A stretch of 64,000 bases of DNA from Lunularia cruciata (GCA_948567375.1 OX419761.1:1738501-1802500); one strand, 5' to 3'; positions 1 through 13,041 are shown, counted from the first letter of the stretch. Made by a program: numbers and translations. The notes: generated by a model from the letters alone, not told the origin.

Positions 1-763
1 CTTTTATTTGACAACTTGCATCTTTCTCAACCATTGCTTTCCACATCTTGAACATAGTGAAGACTTCTGAATTTTCATGAATGAAGAGCATAGACCCAGG
101 TCTTTCTTGTTGCATCATCAATGAAAGTGACCACTTGTGTAAGACCTTTACAGTTTGGTACCCCATCTTTTTATCTCGCTTCGAGAAATTGCACCACAAG
201 CCTTTCGATTAACTATCTTCCATGATGCAGCTATCACCGGATGAATTTCAATCCTAACTTCAACCCTTTCTAGCTTCAAGCCTTCGAGTGGAGCATAAAT
301 TTCAATCCTAACTTCCAATCTTTCTAGCTTCAAGCCTTCGAGTGGAGCATAAATTTCAATCCTAACTTCCAATCTTTCTAGCTTCAAGCCTTCAAGTGGA
401 GCATACAAATCCTTATGGTACAGTATTTGATAAGGAATTTTTTCCATCCAAAATCTTGTCTCTCAAATTTCTCAACTCTGATTTTGTCATCTACAACCCA
501 AAATCTTTTCTGTCAATTTTTTCATTTCTAATTTTGTCTTTCTGCACTTCGACCAGCGCGGTTGATTCTTTCAAGAAAATATCTCTACCCTAACTTCGCT
601 CAGACACCAATTGTTAGAAATCAAAGTGCTATATCATTTATAAACAAAAATTAACCACAATTGTAAAAATTCACAGTGCTATATCATTCATAAACAAAAA
701 TTAACCACAGAAATAAACACAAATCTGTGATCTCTACCCCATCTTCGCTGCTCTGAAACCAAT
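1..763 (-). mobile_element. Ty1/copia retrotransposon relic, internal part with integrase fragment
   Basis: Read on the minus strand, positions 134-78 encode VVTFIDDATRKTWVYALHS. After a stop and frame change, about 80-5 continues with a segment containing FTMFKMWKAMVEK. This is the start of the copia integrase catalytic core, where FIDDATRKTWVY carries the first acidic residue. The element runs off the left edge, so the rest of integrase and the reverse transcriptase are not visible. Between the integrase fragment and the LTR lie a 54-bp tandem repeat and a partly duplicated LTR-end/primer-site segment (about 586-760). Several stops and frame changes show it is dead. The copia assignment is firm; boundaries inside the fragment are not. 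Confidence 0.7.
245..400. repeat. 54-bp tandem repeat, three copies
   Basis: Three near-identical units start at 245, 299 and 353. The period of 54 is a multiple of three, so the minus frame stays open and encodes an 18-residue repeat beginning APLEGLKLERLEVR. It lies in the copia relic, where gag-pol linker sequence would be expected. It is a local duplication and there is no sign that the peptide is used. Confidence 0.9.
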
Positions 764-1188
764 TGTTAAGAATCGAAGTGCTAAAACCTACATAGACATA
801 CAAGTCCCCACAGAAATAGACAGAAATTTGTTATCGAAGTTCACCCAACTTGGGCTACATCTCCACCCAAAGATTTCACTAAACACCATAAGATTGTTAC
901 AAACAAGAAGTACCATTGAACAAACAGAAGAAAGAACTACCTTGTCTCTTCCCCGGTCTTTTCTATACAACACTCCAAGTGTTCCTCTCGATTTGGAATC
1001 AACCACAAGTTGAAACAAATAAGTTCTATTTATAGTAGAACTAACCCTGGCACCACAGGCTTTGCTAACCCTAAGCTCATTACTGAAAGCACACCACGTT
1101 TAAGTCATGTACACTACAGTGTACATGACTTAAACGTTCACCAAAAGCTCATGCTCTTTAACATGCAGAAGAAATCTAATGCTCAACA
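764..1188 (-). mobile_element. Copia 5' LTR with adjacent primer-binding site
   Basis: On the minus strand the segment begins TGTTGAGC (1188) and ends CTTAACA (764), the TG...CA termini of an LTR. Immediately downstream (763-751) lies ATTGGTTTCAGAGC, a one-base variant of the initiator-tRNA-Met primer site common in plant copia elements. A TATA box (TATAAATA, complement of 1026-1035) sits inside in the correct orientation. A 42-bp palindrome at 1096-1137 lies upstream of it in U3. A second copy of the LTR end and primer site occurs at about 598-640, so this end has been partly duplicated. Confidence 0.7.
1096..1137. repeat. Perfect 20-bp inverted repeat with 2-bp spacer
   Basis: The arm 1096-1115 is the exact reverse complement of 1118-1137, separated by AC. 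It lies in the U3 of the copia LTR, upstream of its TATA box. It could form a hairpin or cruciform, or be a dimeric protein site. It could also be a tiny insertion. Confidence 0.9.
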
Positions 1189-1755
1189 TCCCCATCATGT
1201 GAGGATGTTGCATTCTATCAAAAAGATATAAAAAGGTGCTCATATGTTCATGCTCGATGCTGCTGTACTTGCAACAAAAGACTAAACATGCAATCTCGGC
1301 TATCAGGGTACATGGCAGATCTGAGACGCAAAAGACGGGTACATAAATCAAGAGATAAGGACATCTATCGGTGTAACAAGTGACAGAATGATAGTCCTTC
1401 CTCCGAACAGTTCTACCTGATATTAACTCCAAACAAACATCTCCATACTCGACAAAGCAAACTACATCACCAGCTAGAAGCAGAGCTTCAGTGAACTCAT
1501 GCAGAAAACAGGAAAGGTTACAATATTCTATCATCGGAGTCCAAATTTGACATGAACATCTTCTCCTTGCAGATTAACATCGAGTGAAGTGAGGTAATAA
1601 CATATCCAACACAGCCGTGCAAAATCGAAACAGCCATGCTTGCACCTTCAGGAAGTTGGTATATCTGAAGCACAAAACAACTGAGGGACATACATGACTA
1701 TCTCAAAGGCTTGATTCAAGCCCCTCGTATGAATCTGCAACCCTGGGAGGTTAAA
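1189..1755. other. Intergenic, 3' flank of the SUN gene
   Basis: I see no conserved coding region. The minus-strand open stretch at 1130-1534 overlaps the LTR and has no recognisable domain. The 3' UTR of the SUN gene should lie just below 1756. Confidence 0.5.
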
Positions 1756-4178
1756 CTAATCTGAACTAGGGGCTAGACTTGATTGTGGTTCAGATCCGTG
1801 TACACGGATGCGATAGATACACGTATGAGTGGGACTACCGTGATTGGACACCGCATGAATCCTAACCATGTTGATGAGGTCACCTGCCACATCCTCTTCA
1901 ATGAGGGGAAAGGTCTGCACACTAGGCTTCCTGACATCATACAGAAACTCCCCCAGAAGTCTTTGTGTCCTAGTTTGGGCTGTCTTGTCAACTTGTCCAC
2001 GGTATTCAAGCCAGCCAAAAACACGAAATTCCTTGGGAGCACTTGATACATCGTACGCCACCTCCTGCAAAATTGAATTGCAATTTAAAATCAGGATTCA
2101 GAGAATAACAGTTGTCGCACTGGCACCTTGCCAATTATCTCATACATTTTGCCAGTATAATGTGCACCACAATCGTGCATGACCAGTAAAGTCGAAGTTT
2201 TGACCCAAATGGAGAGCCAAGAAGTGCTCCATGGACAGCAGAGTCTATGGGGTTCCATAGTCTATAACATCTTCAAATCTCCCGGGAGCTTGAGTTTAAC
2301 ACGCCTTTTGCATCCTTGTTCAAACCAACACTGTGCATATGAACAATGATATTGCAAACGAGACTTGTTCGACGATGGGACAAGATATCAACGATAAGAT
2401 ATAAGACAGCAACGACGTATAGAGACCTAGTTTCAGGGTCTTATGTATGATACATGAGACTTGATAACGAAGCAGCGGTTTAAACATGACAGTGAAGTTG
2501 GATTGTGGACATCATGAAAGCGTCATAGCATATATGCCTCTCTGACTCACATTGCATCTGAAAGAAATACCCTCTACAGTCGCACTTTCTTGCGACTGGA
2601 TGAGAAGTAAGTCACTGACAACTTCCTTATAGGGCAACCTTTCATTGAGGAGACTCAATAAGACTAACGGTAATACTTTGTATCCAATTTCAGCAAAGCC
2701 GCTGGGCCTTGGCAAGATGGCATCGGAAGTTAATCGCTTTCTAAAACCAGAACAATGTTTTTCCTGACCCCGACGAGTCCTAAGAAAGACATGTTTACTT
2801 GAAGTTTCCAACAACAGAGATAGAATAAGGCGTGCTTTAGCGGTATAGCAAACATGCGATACGTCTTTTCATGTTCAAGCTTCGGTTATTTGGACGTTAA
2901 CGAACAGTGTTGACTTTCACAGAGAATTCGAATCAGGAACAGCGATAAATAAATATATCATACCTTGGACACATGCTCGAGAGTGATAGCGTCTGGTCGG
3001 ATCGTTGTTCTCAATGAAATGTCCACCCAAACATCATTGCCTTTCAGAGGTAGGCACTGTCCAGGCTCCCCAAAACTGGGCTCCAGCACCTTACTAGACA
3101 GGCCATGCCTTTTATTGGAGCCTGGAAGAATACTCAGCAAGTTACGCCAGTCACCTCCCCTACCTTGAAAATATCCCTCCGAATGTTCAACCACTCGACC
3201 ACCTCCGCTTGCAAGGGCATAGTCTACCCTTCCAATACCATCCGCAGAATGACGCTCAATTTCCCGCATAACAACTTGCCTAGCAGCTGCCCTAACATCA
3301 TCGAGACTGAGGGCTTGCCCCTGCCCTTCGGCCGCCCTTTTATCGACAACGTCCTTGACGAGCTCCAGTGCTTCCCTTTTGGTGAGAGGACTTTCGCTAC
3401 TGAACAAGACGTCCAAAGCAGAGCTGACTTTCTCTAGGTTCTCCTTCAAAGCAAGCACTTCGGTGTCTACATGCAACTTCTGGGAGTCCAACTCTCCACG
3501 AATTTCTTTCCTAAGATCACCTACTTCCTGTCCTATTTTCATATCTACCACCTCGAGCTGCACCTGCATCCATTTCGTTGTTTTCGCCACAAACTCCTCA
3601 AGTTTCTCAACTTCCGTCGATAATATTCCGGACGACTCCGCTACTTGCGGTCGCACTCTCCAATTGTAGAAACTAGTCCCAAGTCCAACCCCCAATACAA
3701 ATATAACAAAGAACCGGGAAAATAAGTGACCTGTCACATCCCAAATTGAGCTCGGCTTTCTTCGGGCAATATGAGCTTCTTTACTCAAAGTGCTCTTCAC
3801 TGGCTTCTTTACTGGGGTAACCTTCGCCGTGGGGCTGCTTGGCAAGGCAATAGTCTTCTGCTTGGAAACCTGTGTTACCTGCCGGTCTACAACCACAGTG
3901 TGACTACGTTCTTTGGGTTGCGTAAGCACGCCTATATCACTTCCCACTATGTCGCCATTTGAAGTGGTTGCGGTATCTCTCCTCCGAGTGGTTCGGCCCG
4001 ATGGAGGAAGAATCGGAACGGGGACCTCCGCATCCTCCTGCTGTGTCGAGGGTTTTGACACAGGGGCGCGTTTTCTTACTGCAGGCCGTGAACTTGATGG
4101 CGATGGTGCCACCGATGGCACTGCTTGTCCTGCTGCTGGGGTGCCGACAATTCCTGTCGAGGCTGAAGCTGCTGACAT
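1756..4178 (-). CDS. SUN: SUN-domain inner nuclear membrane protein (plant SUN1/SUN2 type)
   Basis: The gene has two exons: 4178-2964 (405 codons) and 2064-1756 (102 codons plus TAG), joined in phase 0 by an intron of about 900 bp with GTATGA donor and TTTTGCAG acceptor. The predicted protein is about 507 residues. The N-terminal 150 residues are Ser/Pro/basic and nucleoplasmic. A transmembrane helix follows at about 153-172 (FVIFVLGVGLGTSF), then a predicted coiled coil at about 185-265 and the SUN domain from about 315 to the end. Family hallmarks are DYALASGGGRVVEHSEGY, SKVLEPSFGEPGQC, and in exon 2 the run NHGSPTHTCIYRIRVHG. SUN proteins sit in the inner nuclear membrane and bind KASH proteins in the perinuclear space, linking nucleus and cytoskeleton. 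Length and layout fit plant SUN1/2. The gene looks intact. The start is the first ATG of a long open exon. Confidence 0.93.
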
Positions 4179-7100
4179 ACTGCACTATACAACTACACAC
4201 TTCACCACATCCACCAACCTAAAACCCCTACAGCCAGCCTTACACTTGCGTTCTAAACTCCTCCTTCTCCTCTAGCTTAGATTTTCGCACCTCGTGCTAC
4301 ATTACCCGCTCAATATGAATGCAAAATTGCTGAGTTCCGAGTATGAGCGGTCCTGTCAAACCTGAAGGCATCGTATGGCCTTCTACTTCTCTTCTTTAAC
4401 TCGGATCATACATCCAAGCAAATTAAACCTCCGTGTACCATCTGAAACCATTCACAAGCTACTGCTTATCCTTCGGCTAAGACATGCAGTGCCATCACCA
4501 ACTATCTTACAACTCACCTCACTTCAATCGACCCTTGCTTCCCTTGCAGCTTGCCAACCTTAAAGTTTTCCAAATGATAACCAAGAAGCAACTCCGCTTT
4601 CGAATCGTAGCATGAAGCGCGGAGAAGCTGGACGGATTGCCCGAAACACAAGCGGAGCCGTAAAGGAAGGAGAGAAATGGTGCACCAGGGATTTCAGGAG
4701 TGAACGCTGATGATGCACGCAAGAGGAGAGGTCGATTTGCGCGCAGTGAAAGAGAAGAGTCTAACAAATTTGGGGTCTAGAGGCGGGAGATTGAAAGATG
4801 CTGAGCGAAAAGAAGCGAAAAAGGGTCTATCCGCTGATCGAGGTCTGCAGGGCCTCTCAGCACTTCTCCCTGACGTGTCTCCTGGACGTTGTATACAGTG
4901 GCTTCCGGCCCCACTAACAACGTCAACAGTGGGTCACTCGCGAATGCAAACTCTCCAGTTGAGGTGGATGAACGGCTAGATGTGCAAGATGCATCCGGAT
5001 GTTCCGGGTTGCATGGTTGGTCGTTAACTGCGTTCAGTGTGTACAGGTACCGCACTCCCTCCCTCACTGCTGTTGGCGCGCCAAAGATTCCTAACTTTGC
5101 TTGTTGAGTAGAGACAAGCAAATAACGAAATTAGTAAATCCTAATCCAATGATTAACCTCCTCTGAATTCGACTGCACTTCTGTATTCCTGGCCGTCCGG
5201 TACAACAAGCAGTGGGCGGGAAGTAGCCAGAAGCCCACTACATGTATACTGACATCTGCTTACACGTGCTGCGTTACCACAGCTTTCCTTTCTATGAGGG
5301 AACTGATACGCGGAACTCCCGTCTTACCTCCCAAAATAGGTCGCCACATAGACGGCATCCAAATCTACGCTGGTACCGCACAATCGACTTAACCGTATGT
5401 ACAATTAATAACATATACGATACGAGAGGACAGTTTCAAATCACAAGATTAATGGGATGTTAGGTGAATGTTTCATACATGTGATTTTCCTGGTGATCAA
5501 ATTTTGGTTTGCTTAGAGAGAGATGCTATTGTGTAATATTCATGTGTTATTTTTTGATGGAATTGCTCATTCGACTAAAGTCTTTATTTATTATAGAGTA
5601 TGGGCTTTACCCACCCTCTGAAACATGCTTGTACCATTGATCAAAATTCCAACTGTTGATCGATCAATCATAATTGCAATGGGGTACAAGTTAGCGGTGT
5701 AAAAGAAGACGAATTCGAAACACACAAAGTTTCAAAGGGGAAACGACTTGAATTTGGAGTTCATATAAGATTCAATAATAAGATATACTGACGTATATTT
5801 ACTGGAGTAGGAATCAGTTCGTATTATCTTACTTTCCTAAAATTAAGAAAAACTTTAGTGCAGATTTCATTAGTATATTTATATTTATATTTACACACAA
5901 AAATGAACTAAAATATTGGGAGTAGTTTTCAAAATTGGGGAGCAAATGGCTTGGATAAAGTTAGCATTGAGATTTATGTTTATTACTTCATTAATTTGCT
6001 TTATGTATATAAGATACAATGTGAAGATGATGGTATTGCACATAAAACTTTTGCAAACGTAAACAAGTACTTTCACATAACTAAAATATAAGGATTGTGA
6101 CGCTTCTTGGACAGAATAAAATTATCAACTTTTTTGAAATAGTAAAAGTTAAACTTACAAAGTGTTAATACTTTATTCAATTTAAAACTTGACCTGTATT
6201 CCAATTTAATACAATAGTAGTATATCTTGGGAAATATTAAATTAAAATAGTAATGTATGAGTAATAGTTAGACTTTCATCTTTCATCTTATAAATCTTTC
6301 ATTATTACTAACACAATAATTGAAGAGATACTTCTCTCAAATCTCAAGACTTAGTTAGAATCCAAAATTATATTTTTTCTTGAACACTTATGATCATCGT
6401 ATAATGAATGAAAACATCTACAAATGGTTTTGGTAGCTAAGTTTTAATTTTGGTAAAATTAAATAATAGTGAACTTTTCCTACTATAGAATTATATGTAT
6501 GACTATTGCAAGTTTACGGGCTTAGGGTATCTGCCCAAGATCGGTGTAATTCGGATTAAAGCCATGATGGTTTTGAAATTATCATTACAGGACGCTATGA
6601 TTGAAGGGGATTGTCTCTTATGACAATCTCCTTCAGTTCCACTTACATTGACAACTGATTTATGTTGATACTGCTCTTATTTCGTTTAAAATTTTAGAAA
6701 AGTTTGGATGTAGATCTTGAACTTAAAAAGCTTTCAAAATTGTATTTATGCATAGTCATGCTACAAAATTTATGAAATTCTACATTAAAAAGTGCAATTT
6801 CTAATATATTTTAATAAGTATTTTAATACACATCACAAAATGAATCTTGATAAAAGCTATTTTCCCATGTCACGTAGTGTTCTGACCTACCTAACTTCCA
6901 TGCTAATAGATATTTTAGATATACTTTCAATCTATCTAGAATATCTCCTGTTACAAGGTTACTCGAGGTAAAAGGTCAGAATAATCGTTCTTTCTCGTAG
7001 AATATAGTTGAGTTATCCAGTGTTTCAAATCTAACTTAAAATAATAGTTTGTATGGTATGATGTGCATAAGTACAATCTCATATTGAACATGTTTACAAT

Positions 7101-7904
7101 AATATTCATGAAACCGCATAGATGGAACTAGAGAGCCAAATCTTATAAATTTCATGCTTAAGATATGCGAAAAGGATCTTCCACTCACCAAGTATTATAG
7201 AAATTGTAAGGAGAAAAAGACATTAAATCCAACTCTTAAAGATTTACAATATTTTTTGGGCATATCTGAAATACATAGAAATAAATTTGGAAAGAAATTT
7301 TATTTTATTTTTTTACTGTAACTTTGGACATTGGTATCCCCAATATTCCTTATTTCTCTAATGACTGGTAAAAGTAAACTCTGATTTTCTCTTTACAGGA
7401 AAGTACTTGGACAAGAATTAGGACATTGAATTAAATCTGTCAAATGACTTTTTCAATTTTATATTGTAGGATGAGAAAGAGGAACGAGGATATTACAAAA
7501 ATGTAACAGACTCGGAAGACAAAAGTATCATAATTCAATATAAAAGCAAAAAAAATAAATATAATTTTTTATATTCTATGTTATTTTATGATCATCATCT
7601 ATTATATGTATAATCTAATTATTCTAATAATTTATTATAGTATGTAATATAATAAATTTAATTTATAATAATATGTAATATAATTTGTATAATAGAATCT
7701 ATTATATTAATAATCATCATCTATTATACCCTTGTACGGCTTGTCTTCCCCTCCTTCGTGTTCGTGTTTTCTACGCGGTAGCCATTTTCTCATTATATGT
7801 AAATAAAAAATAATTCTCTAATACTTCTCCTATACTGAAACTCAAAACGTAATTGATGTGGATCTTGTAAAATTCTCAATTTGATTCCGAGCTCACGGAA
7901 ATAT
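4179..7904. other. Intergenic region between the SUN and JmjC genes
   Basis: 4179-5120 is relatively GC-rich and should hold the 5' UTR and promoter of the SUN gene. Open stretches there (for example 5121-4777 minus) have no recognisable domain. From about 5450 to 7740 the DNA is strongly AT-rich with no convincing gene. 7560-7730 is a low-complexity A/T tract containing the direct repeat ATCATCATCTATTATA. 7740-7904 returns to mixed composition and probably carries the promoter of the JmjC gene. Confidence 0.5.
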
Positions 7905-10900
7905 ATGGAACTGGTCATAGCTACTTACATACTCCTCGACGCTGAGCCTCAAGATTGCCTCATAGGTCTGCACAACGCCGTTTCTCAAGGTGCGTTCTGT
8001 TTCCCTCAACTACCAAGCAACATGCACTTTCGTCAAGATGGCTAAATGTTTGAGAAAGGCGACCGCGTAGAAATGTCATAGTGTACAGTCGTCATATTTT
8101 ATCCTATTCCATAATCGGCATATAGACTTTTTAATGATCACGTCTGGTGAAGTTTTGATTCACATTATGTTGAGTACAAACTTTTGATCCTCCCAGGCTC
8201 CATCGTACTGCTAATTTCAATGTCACTGAGCCTTCTGACTTAGCCCCGCCGCGGTTGGAGGTCAGAAACCTATGGCGCAGGTAGTAAATTGCTGGCAATG
8301 TAGTTCATTCTTGAACAACATCCGTGAAGTTCGAGATAAAATGATGAGCTTCGCCACTGTATGATCGATAGTTTGTATTGAGATTGATAAGCTGAATGGA
8401 TAGGTTATCTATGAAGGCCCAAGATAATGACAGCTGCAGCGTCCTTCTATGCGAATTACTACTTTTCCTGGGGCCCCGAGTCAGTCAAGATGGGCGAGTA
8501 GGCCGATTCATTTCTTGCCTGTATTCCTAAAACGTAATACACCTAGAGATAAAACGCAGGAAAGAGACATCAGGCAAACCGAAGAGAATCGAGGAATTGG
8601 AATTTCGTTTTCACTTCATTTCAGTGTCACTGGTTTCTTAGATACCACAGGAGGACTCGTCCTTTCACCTGAATTTCTGATTGCAGACAGTCGGATGTCT
8701 GAAACCGGATTGATGTACTAGCACCAGTAATATATTTGGTCACAACGTGGATAGGTTCAGCAGTGAACAAAGCGATTTGCTATGGCTTAGGTTATGATCG
8801 CTGGGCGATTGTCTGTTTAGAGGGCAGTTTGCTATTCTATATCGTCTCAAGCGAAATTCTTCTCTCTGTGAAGCATATTGAGACAGAAATGTCAGTTGCG
8901 ACGCAGAGCAGGTTATAATCCAGCATGAAGCTTGTCAAGGCTGCAGAGTACCTTCACGAGAAACCGTATTGCCTTTCAACCTTACGGCTTGTTTTGAAAG
9001 GTCTTGCAAAGAAGGGAGAATCTGAGGGATTGTTGGAACAAAGTACAGCACTCTGCATTGTTGATGTGCTTCCTTCTGTTTTGAGGCAACAGTAAGAATC
9101 TCCTATTCCCTTCAGGAAAGAGTGCGAAGAGATTTGTGTGGACTCTATATTGCTTTGCTCATTTGCTCTTGTGCTTGACCACTGCCGTACACCTGAATTC
9201 CTGGGATTCTGATAATTTTTTTTGTCTTAAGGTTATTATGAGTTTTTGGTGCTAAACTATATCTCTACAGAAAGCTGTTTATTTGCCAGAACAAAACTAA
9301 TACGAGTGTCCAGCACGATTAGGTAAATACTTGCCCTCATTCGTTGGCATGCTTCTCAGTAGATAGAAGAACCAGGTTTTCTGTGTTGCCTGGAGAAATC
9401 AAGGAGTGAAAACAGGCAGGAGGATCTCTATTACGTGAAATTAGGGTGCTCATGAATCTCAGTCGCTGGATACCATCCTCGGGAAAGGACTCACTTGAAA
9501 CTGAACTCTCTTTGGCAGATCAAAGAAAGTAGCAACTCTTGGGCTTGAGATCGTAGGAGCATTATCCTTGATATCTCGCACCATCAACCATCTTGTTGCA
9601 AGCAACAAGCAGGTCATAGTCGCTGTTGCTGACATTCTTATGGGTTCTGACGTGGAGTTGCTCACGTCAGTTTGTTACGCTTTGGAGGATCTCCTTATAA
9701 CTCCTGACAGTATAGGCGCGGTTCAAGGGACTCTTCTCTTGGAAAACCTTCTGTGAGTTTTCAACTGAACCTTGTGTCTGAAGATTTTTGCATCATAATT
9801 TTCTTCTCTTTTCCTCAAGATCTGTTTGACTCTCCAACAGAACTTTGTGTACTCTGTGTTGGTGTATCTTGAAGCCATCAGGTGTTTGACTATCACGGAT
9901 CTAGAACTAAGTCTAAAACTTCCACAGGTCGTGTCTTTTACAAAGACGTAGCATTACTAGCACTTATCTCTTTCGCTAAGATGTGGGTTGGCAGGCGCAT
10001 GCTGTGTTTGCTTGCAGATCTGTCTCTAGAAGCTGAAGCTGAAGTAGTCAATTCATCCGTATCTCAGCCTGTCGCTGAAAGAAGCGAAACACCAGATATT
10101 GCTGAGTCTTCGCTGTTTACCAAGCAAAGGAGACGCTCCAAGAGGATATTTTGCAGTGAGTTTCATACGCTGGTTGATACTGGTATCCGAAACATCAGTA
10201 ACATAGTACAAAGCCATGGTCTACAAGGTGTTCCCAGAGTTGTGTACTTGAAGGCTCTTAGTATTCTCCAGGACAATTGGTTCTATACGATCGAAGAGGA
10301 TCAGCTACTCCATGATGTTTCGAGTCCGATCACGTGGAACTGGTATATGAAGTGTAGATCCAGACATGAAATTGCCAAATGTCTTGTGCTACTGGGAATG
10401 GAGTACGAGAGTTTTTCATCTCAAGTAGAAGAAGTGAAGTCCTTTGAAATTGCAGAGGTGAGCACGCAGTCATTCAGAGTTAAGATCTGGGAACGGCTTC
10501 CCATGCTTGTAACTGAGAGTATGCCGCCTGCCCTCACTTCTTTTGCTCAACGATTCAGTAGTCTGGAGAAGCTGGTTACCGACCTACTCTCTTCTTTCAC
10601 GACTTGTCCTTCTACATCTGCAGATCAAGTTGACCCTTACCTGTTCTTCCGGGATATCCAAGCTGCTGTAGGAGATCCTTTAACTTTTGGTCATGATATG
10701 AGGATGGTAAAAACCGTGAGGAATACAGATAGAATGTCCCCGAATGAATCAGAGGTGTACTTTCATCCATCACATACAGGCAAAGGTGAGACTATCTATG
10801 TACATCCGCACATGATGCTTAAGGCAGCGCTCAGTGGATTTAGCCTCGCTGTGAAAGGATTGGAGCTACGCTGCCCTGAGATAGCAAGTTTGTCTGAGTC

Positions 10901-13041
10901 TTTAGCCAGACAATTTGGTCAACCTAGCGTTGGTGTGAATTTGTATGTCACCCCGCGAGATGCACAAGGTCTTGCAGTACACTTTGATGATCACTGCGTG
11001 TTAGTGTGCCAGTTACTTGGTAAGAAAGCATGGAGAATCTTTTCACCTGTGCAAATTCTTCCGAGACTGTATGGTAGTAGATCCTTAGACTCGGAAGCCT
11101 TGAAAAATTCTACCGTAGAAGAAATATGTCTTGAAGAAGGAAATACTTTGTATATTCCTCGGGGTTATCCTCACAAAGCATTCTGCGGTGACAAGTTTAA
11201 AGGAGAGTCAGTAGAATTAGATGTCTTCTCCCTGAAGCCAGGGTATCAAGCAAGTGACCCCTCAGCTCCGGATCCAGGTCCAAGAAGAAGAAACTCTCAA
11301 GAACTTATATATGGAAGAAGTAAAAAGCAGAAAACATCTCCAAGCTGTTGTACTTTTACTGGAGGAGAGAGTGCCGCTGAGAATCGAATCTCGATTCATT
11401 TGACGTTTGGTGTGGAGGTGGAGCCACCATTTGAGTGAGTGATTTTTCTCAATTCTATATCTTTCTCTTGGGATTTATGCATTCGCTTCACTTGCTCTCA
11501 GTGCCGAGAGTGCAGTGATAGATGAGGTAAGCATATTTACTGTTTCTAGCCTGTATTGCAAAGTAGTTAGCATGGACTCAACATTTTAATGTATTTTGCA
11601 TCGCTCTATCTAGTTTCATCACTTCTGCACTGCAGGTTCGTGATAGAGGCCTATTTCGTAGATGTACTTGTCCAAGTATTCAGCGGAATGCAAGCAGAGG
11701 TTTGATTGTAGAGCACAAACATTCTCTGTATGGTTGTTGGAAGATAAGATGACGCGTGGAGCGGACAGTTACGGATCATTCAGGTATATCGGCTATGTTT
11801 TAGTCATCATGGTGGGAATCAATACCAGCAGCAGGCATTTGTCACTGGGCGTTAGCGTACTCATCTAACCTTAGTGAATCCTTGTCGATCTTGTTGTAAC
11901 CTCACATGTTCGACGTCGAATTTTTATATTGTAGGTGGGAAGGAATGGTACATATAGCTCTAAGAGTTTGGGCAGATCAAAGGTGGGCAGGGGTACTGAG
12001 GGAAAATTCGGATTGTCACAATACTCAGGAAGCACTTACTGAAGCGTTACTTCATATTGCCCTGAGAATTCTCGGTGACAAAGATGGTCAATTTAGGAAA
12101 GCATGCATGATCGCAGCCCAAGGCCCTTTCGACTCTCTTGACGCAGAACCAGTAGCAAGTATGCTGAAGGAGGAGGCTGGTGGCGCAGAACATGGACCAA
12201 GATGCTGCGCAGTCGATAGATTGGAATGTGAATCATGTGCGTTGTCCGCAGTGAACTACTTTCAAGGTCTAATAGCAATAGTTGTAAAAGAAGCTAGTTA
12301 TACTGAAGCCCTGAAACTTGTTCAGCGTTATGTTTATGTTAAGGACAGGCAAAACGAACTAGACATAGTAGGAATGGAATGGTTAAGACATGTTTCAAAC
12401 AGCAGTAAGCGTTTCGAAGACTCGAAACACTCAGATCCTGTTTATCTAGTGCAACACTCTGATGTTGAAAAGCTAGTTCCTGAGGCTTCATTTACAAAGT
12501 TGAGGGGTGAGTTTGGACAGGCTCTAATGTTCCACGATGCCTCCCAAGTATTTCGGCATATACTGAGCATGTATAGAACCATGAGGGAAAAGTACAGGAA
12601 TGGAATGCTAGCTCTGCATGGTGGATTAGGTGACCAGCGATATTATATGGAGTGAGTTTCTTCGGAGGCTTCTTGTCAGCCTCCGACATATAGATGAGGA
12701 AGTTACTTCTGATTGAGGGTTTGTTACTCGGAGTAAAACTTTGAGATCTGTTCTTATTGTCAGACTCATATGGAAATAGCTCTTTTTACTAGAAAAATGA
12801 AGGACATATCATTTTTCTCGGGTAACGAATGGTCAAGATTTTTCACATACGATTAGCCCATTTTCTTCTAGTGTTAAGCTCTTTTTAGTTTTGTTCCAAG
12901 AACTTCTTTGTCTTGTTAAACAGAGCGTTGCTGACCATAACATGAATCTCACCGCTTCCCTGTTGCTTCAGACTATGTATTCTCTGCAGGCTAGAGCTAG
13001 GTGCACCAATGGAAGAAGATAGACCACTTAAAGGAAAATAG
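7905..13041 (+). CDS. JmjC ribosomal-oxygenase-like protein (NO66/MINA family, plant form)
   Basis: Proposed exons: 7905-7989, 8434-8497, 8924-9091, 9519-9752, about 9905 or 9928-11434, 11935-12651 and 12990-13041 (TAG). Phases agree at every junction except 9752 to about 9905/9928, where two solutions remain. The N-terminal third is helical with no recognised domain. The JmjC core lies in the big exon: HFDDH (10980-10994) supplies the iron-binding His-x-Asp, and GNTLYIPRGYPHKAF supplies the distal His (codon 11172-11174). The intron at 11435-11934 is placed by the family joint PPFE|WEG, whose split GAG codon is restored exactly. The C-terminal part matches the dimerisation/winged-helix region of this family. 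Such enzymes are Fe(II)/2-oxoglutarate oxygenases hydroxylating ribosomal-protein histidines; some are reported as histone demethylases. The first two exons rest on phase and splice sites only. Confidence 0.8.

Noticed and set aside
2512-2814. 100-codon minus-strand frame inside the SUN intron.
   Set aside because: The SUN domain continues directly from exon 4178-2964 to exon 2064-1756 in phase. Including this stretch would disrupt the fold.
4777-5121. 114-codon open frame on the minus strand upstream of the SUN gene.
   Set aside because: No domain, no splice context that joins it to the SUN gene, and it overlaps open frames on the other strand. The region is GC-richer, which alone lengthens open frames.
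7222-7320. Plus-strand stretch LKDLQYFLGISEIHRNKFG resembling copia reverse transcriptase.
   Set aside because: It is only about 20 residues long, in very AT-rich DNA with stops on both sides and no other copia motif nearby. The match may be a short relic or chance.
8449-8721. 90-codon plus-strand frame near the start of the JmjC gene.
   Set aside because: The overlapping exon 8434-8497 in another frame fits the phases on both sides, while this frame has no domain and no matching splice sites.
11636-11745. Alternative exon after CACTGCAG at 11636 in the JmjC gene.
   Set aside because: Its in-phase reading meets a stop with no donor beforehand, and the family joint PPFE|WEG is restored by skipping it.
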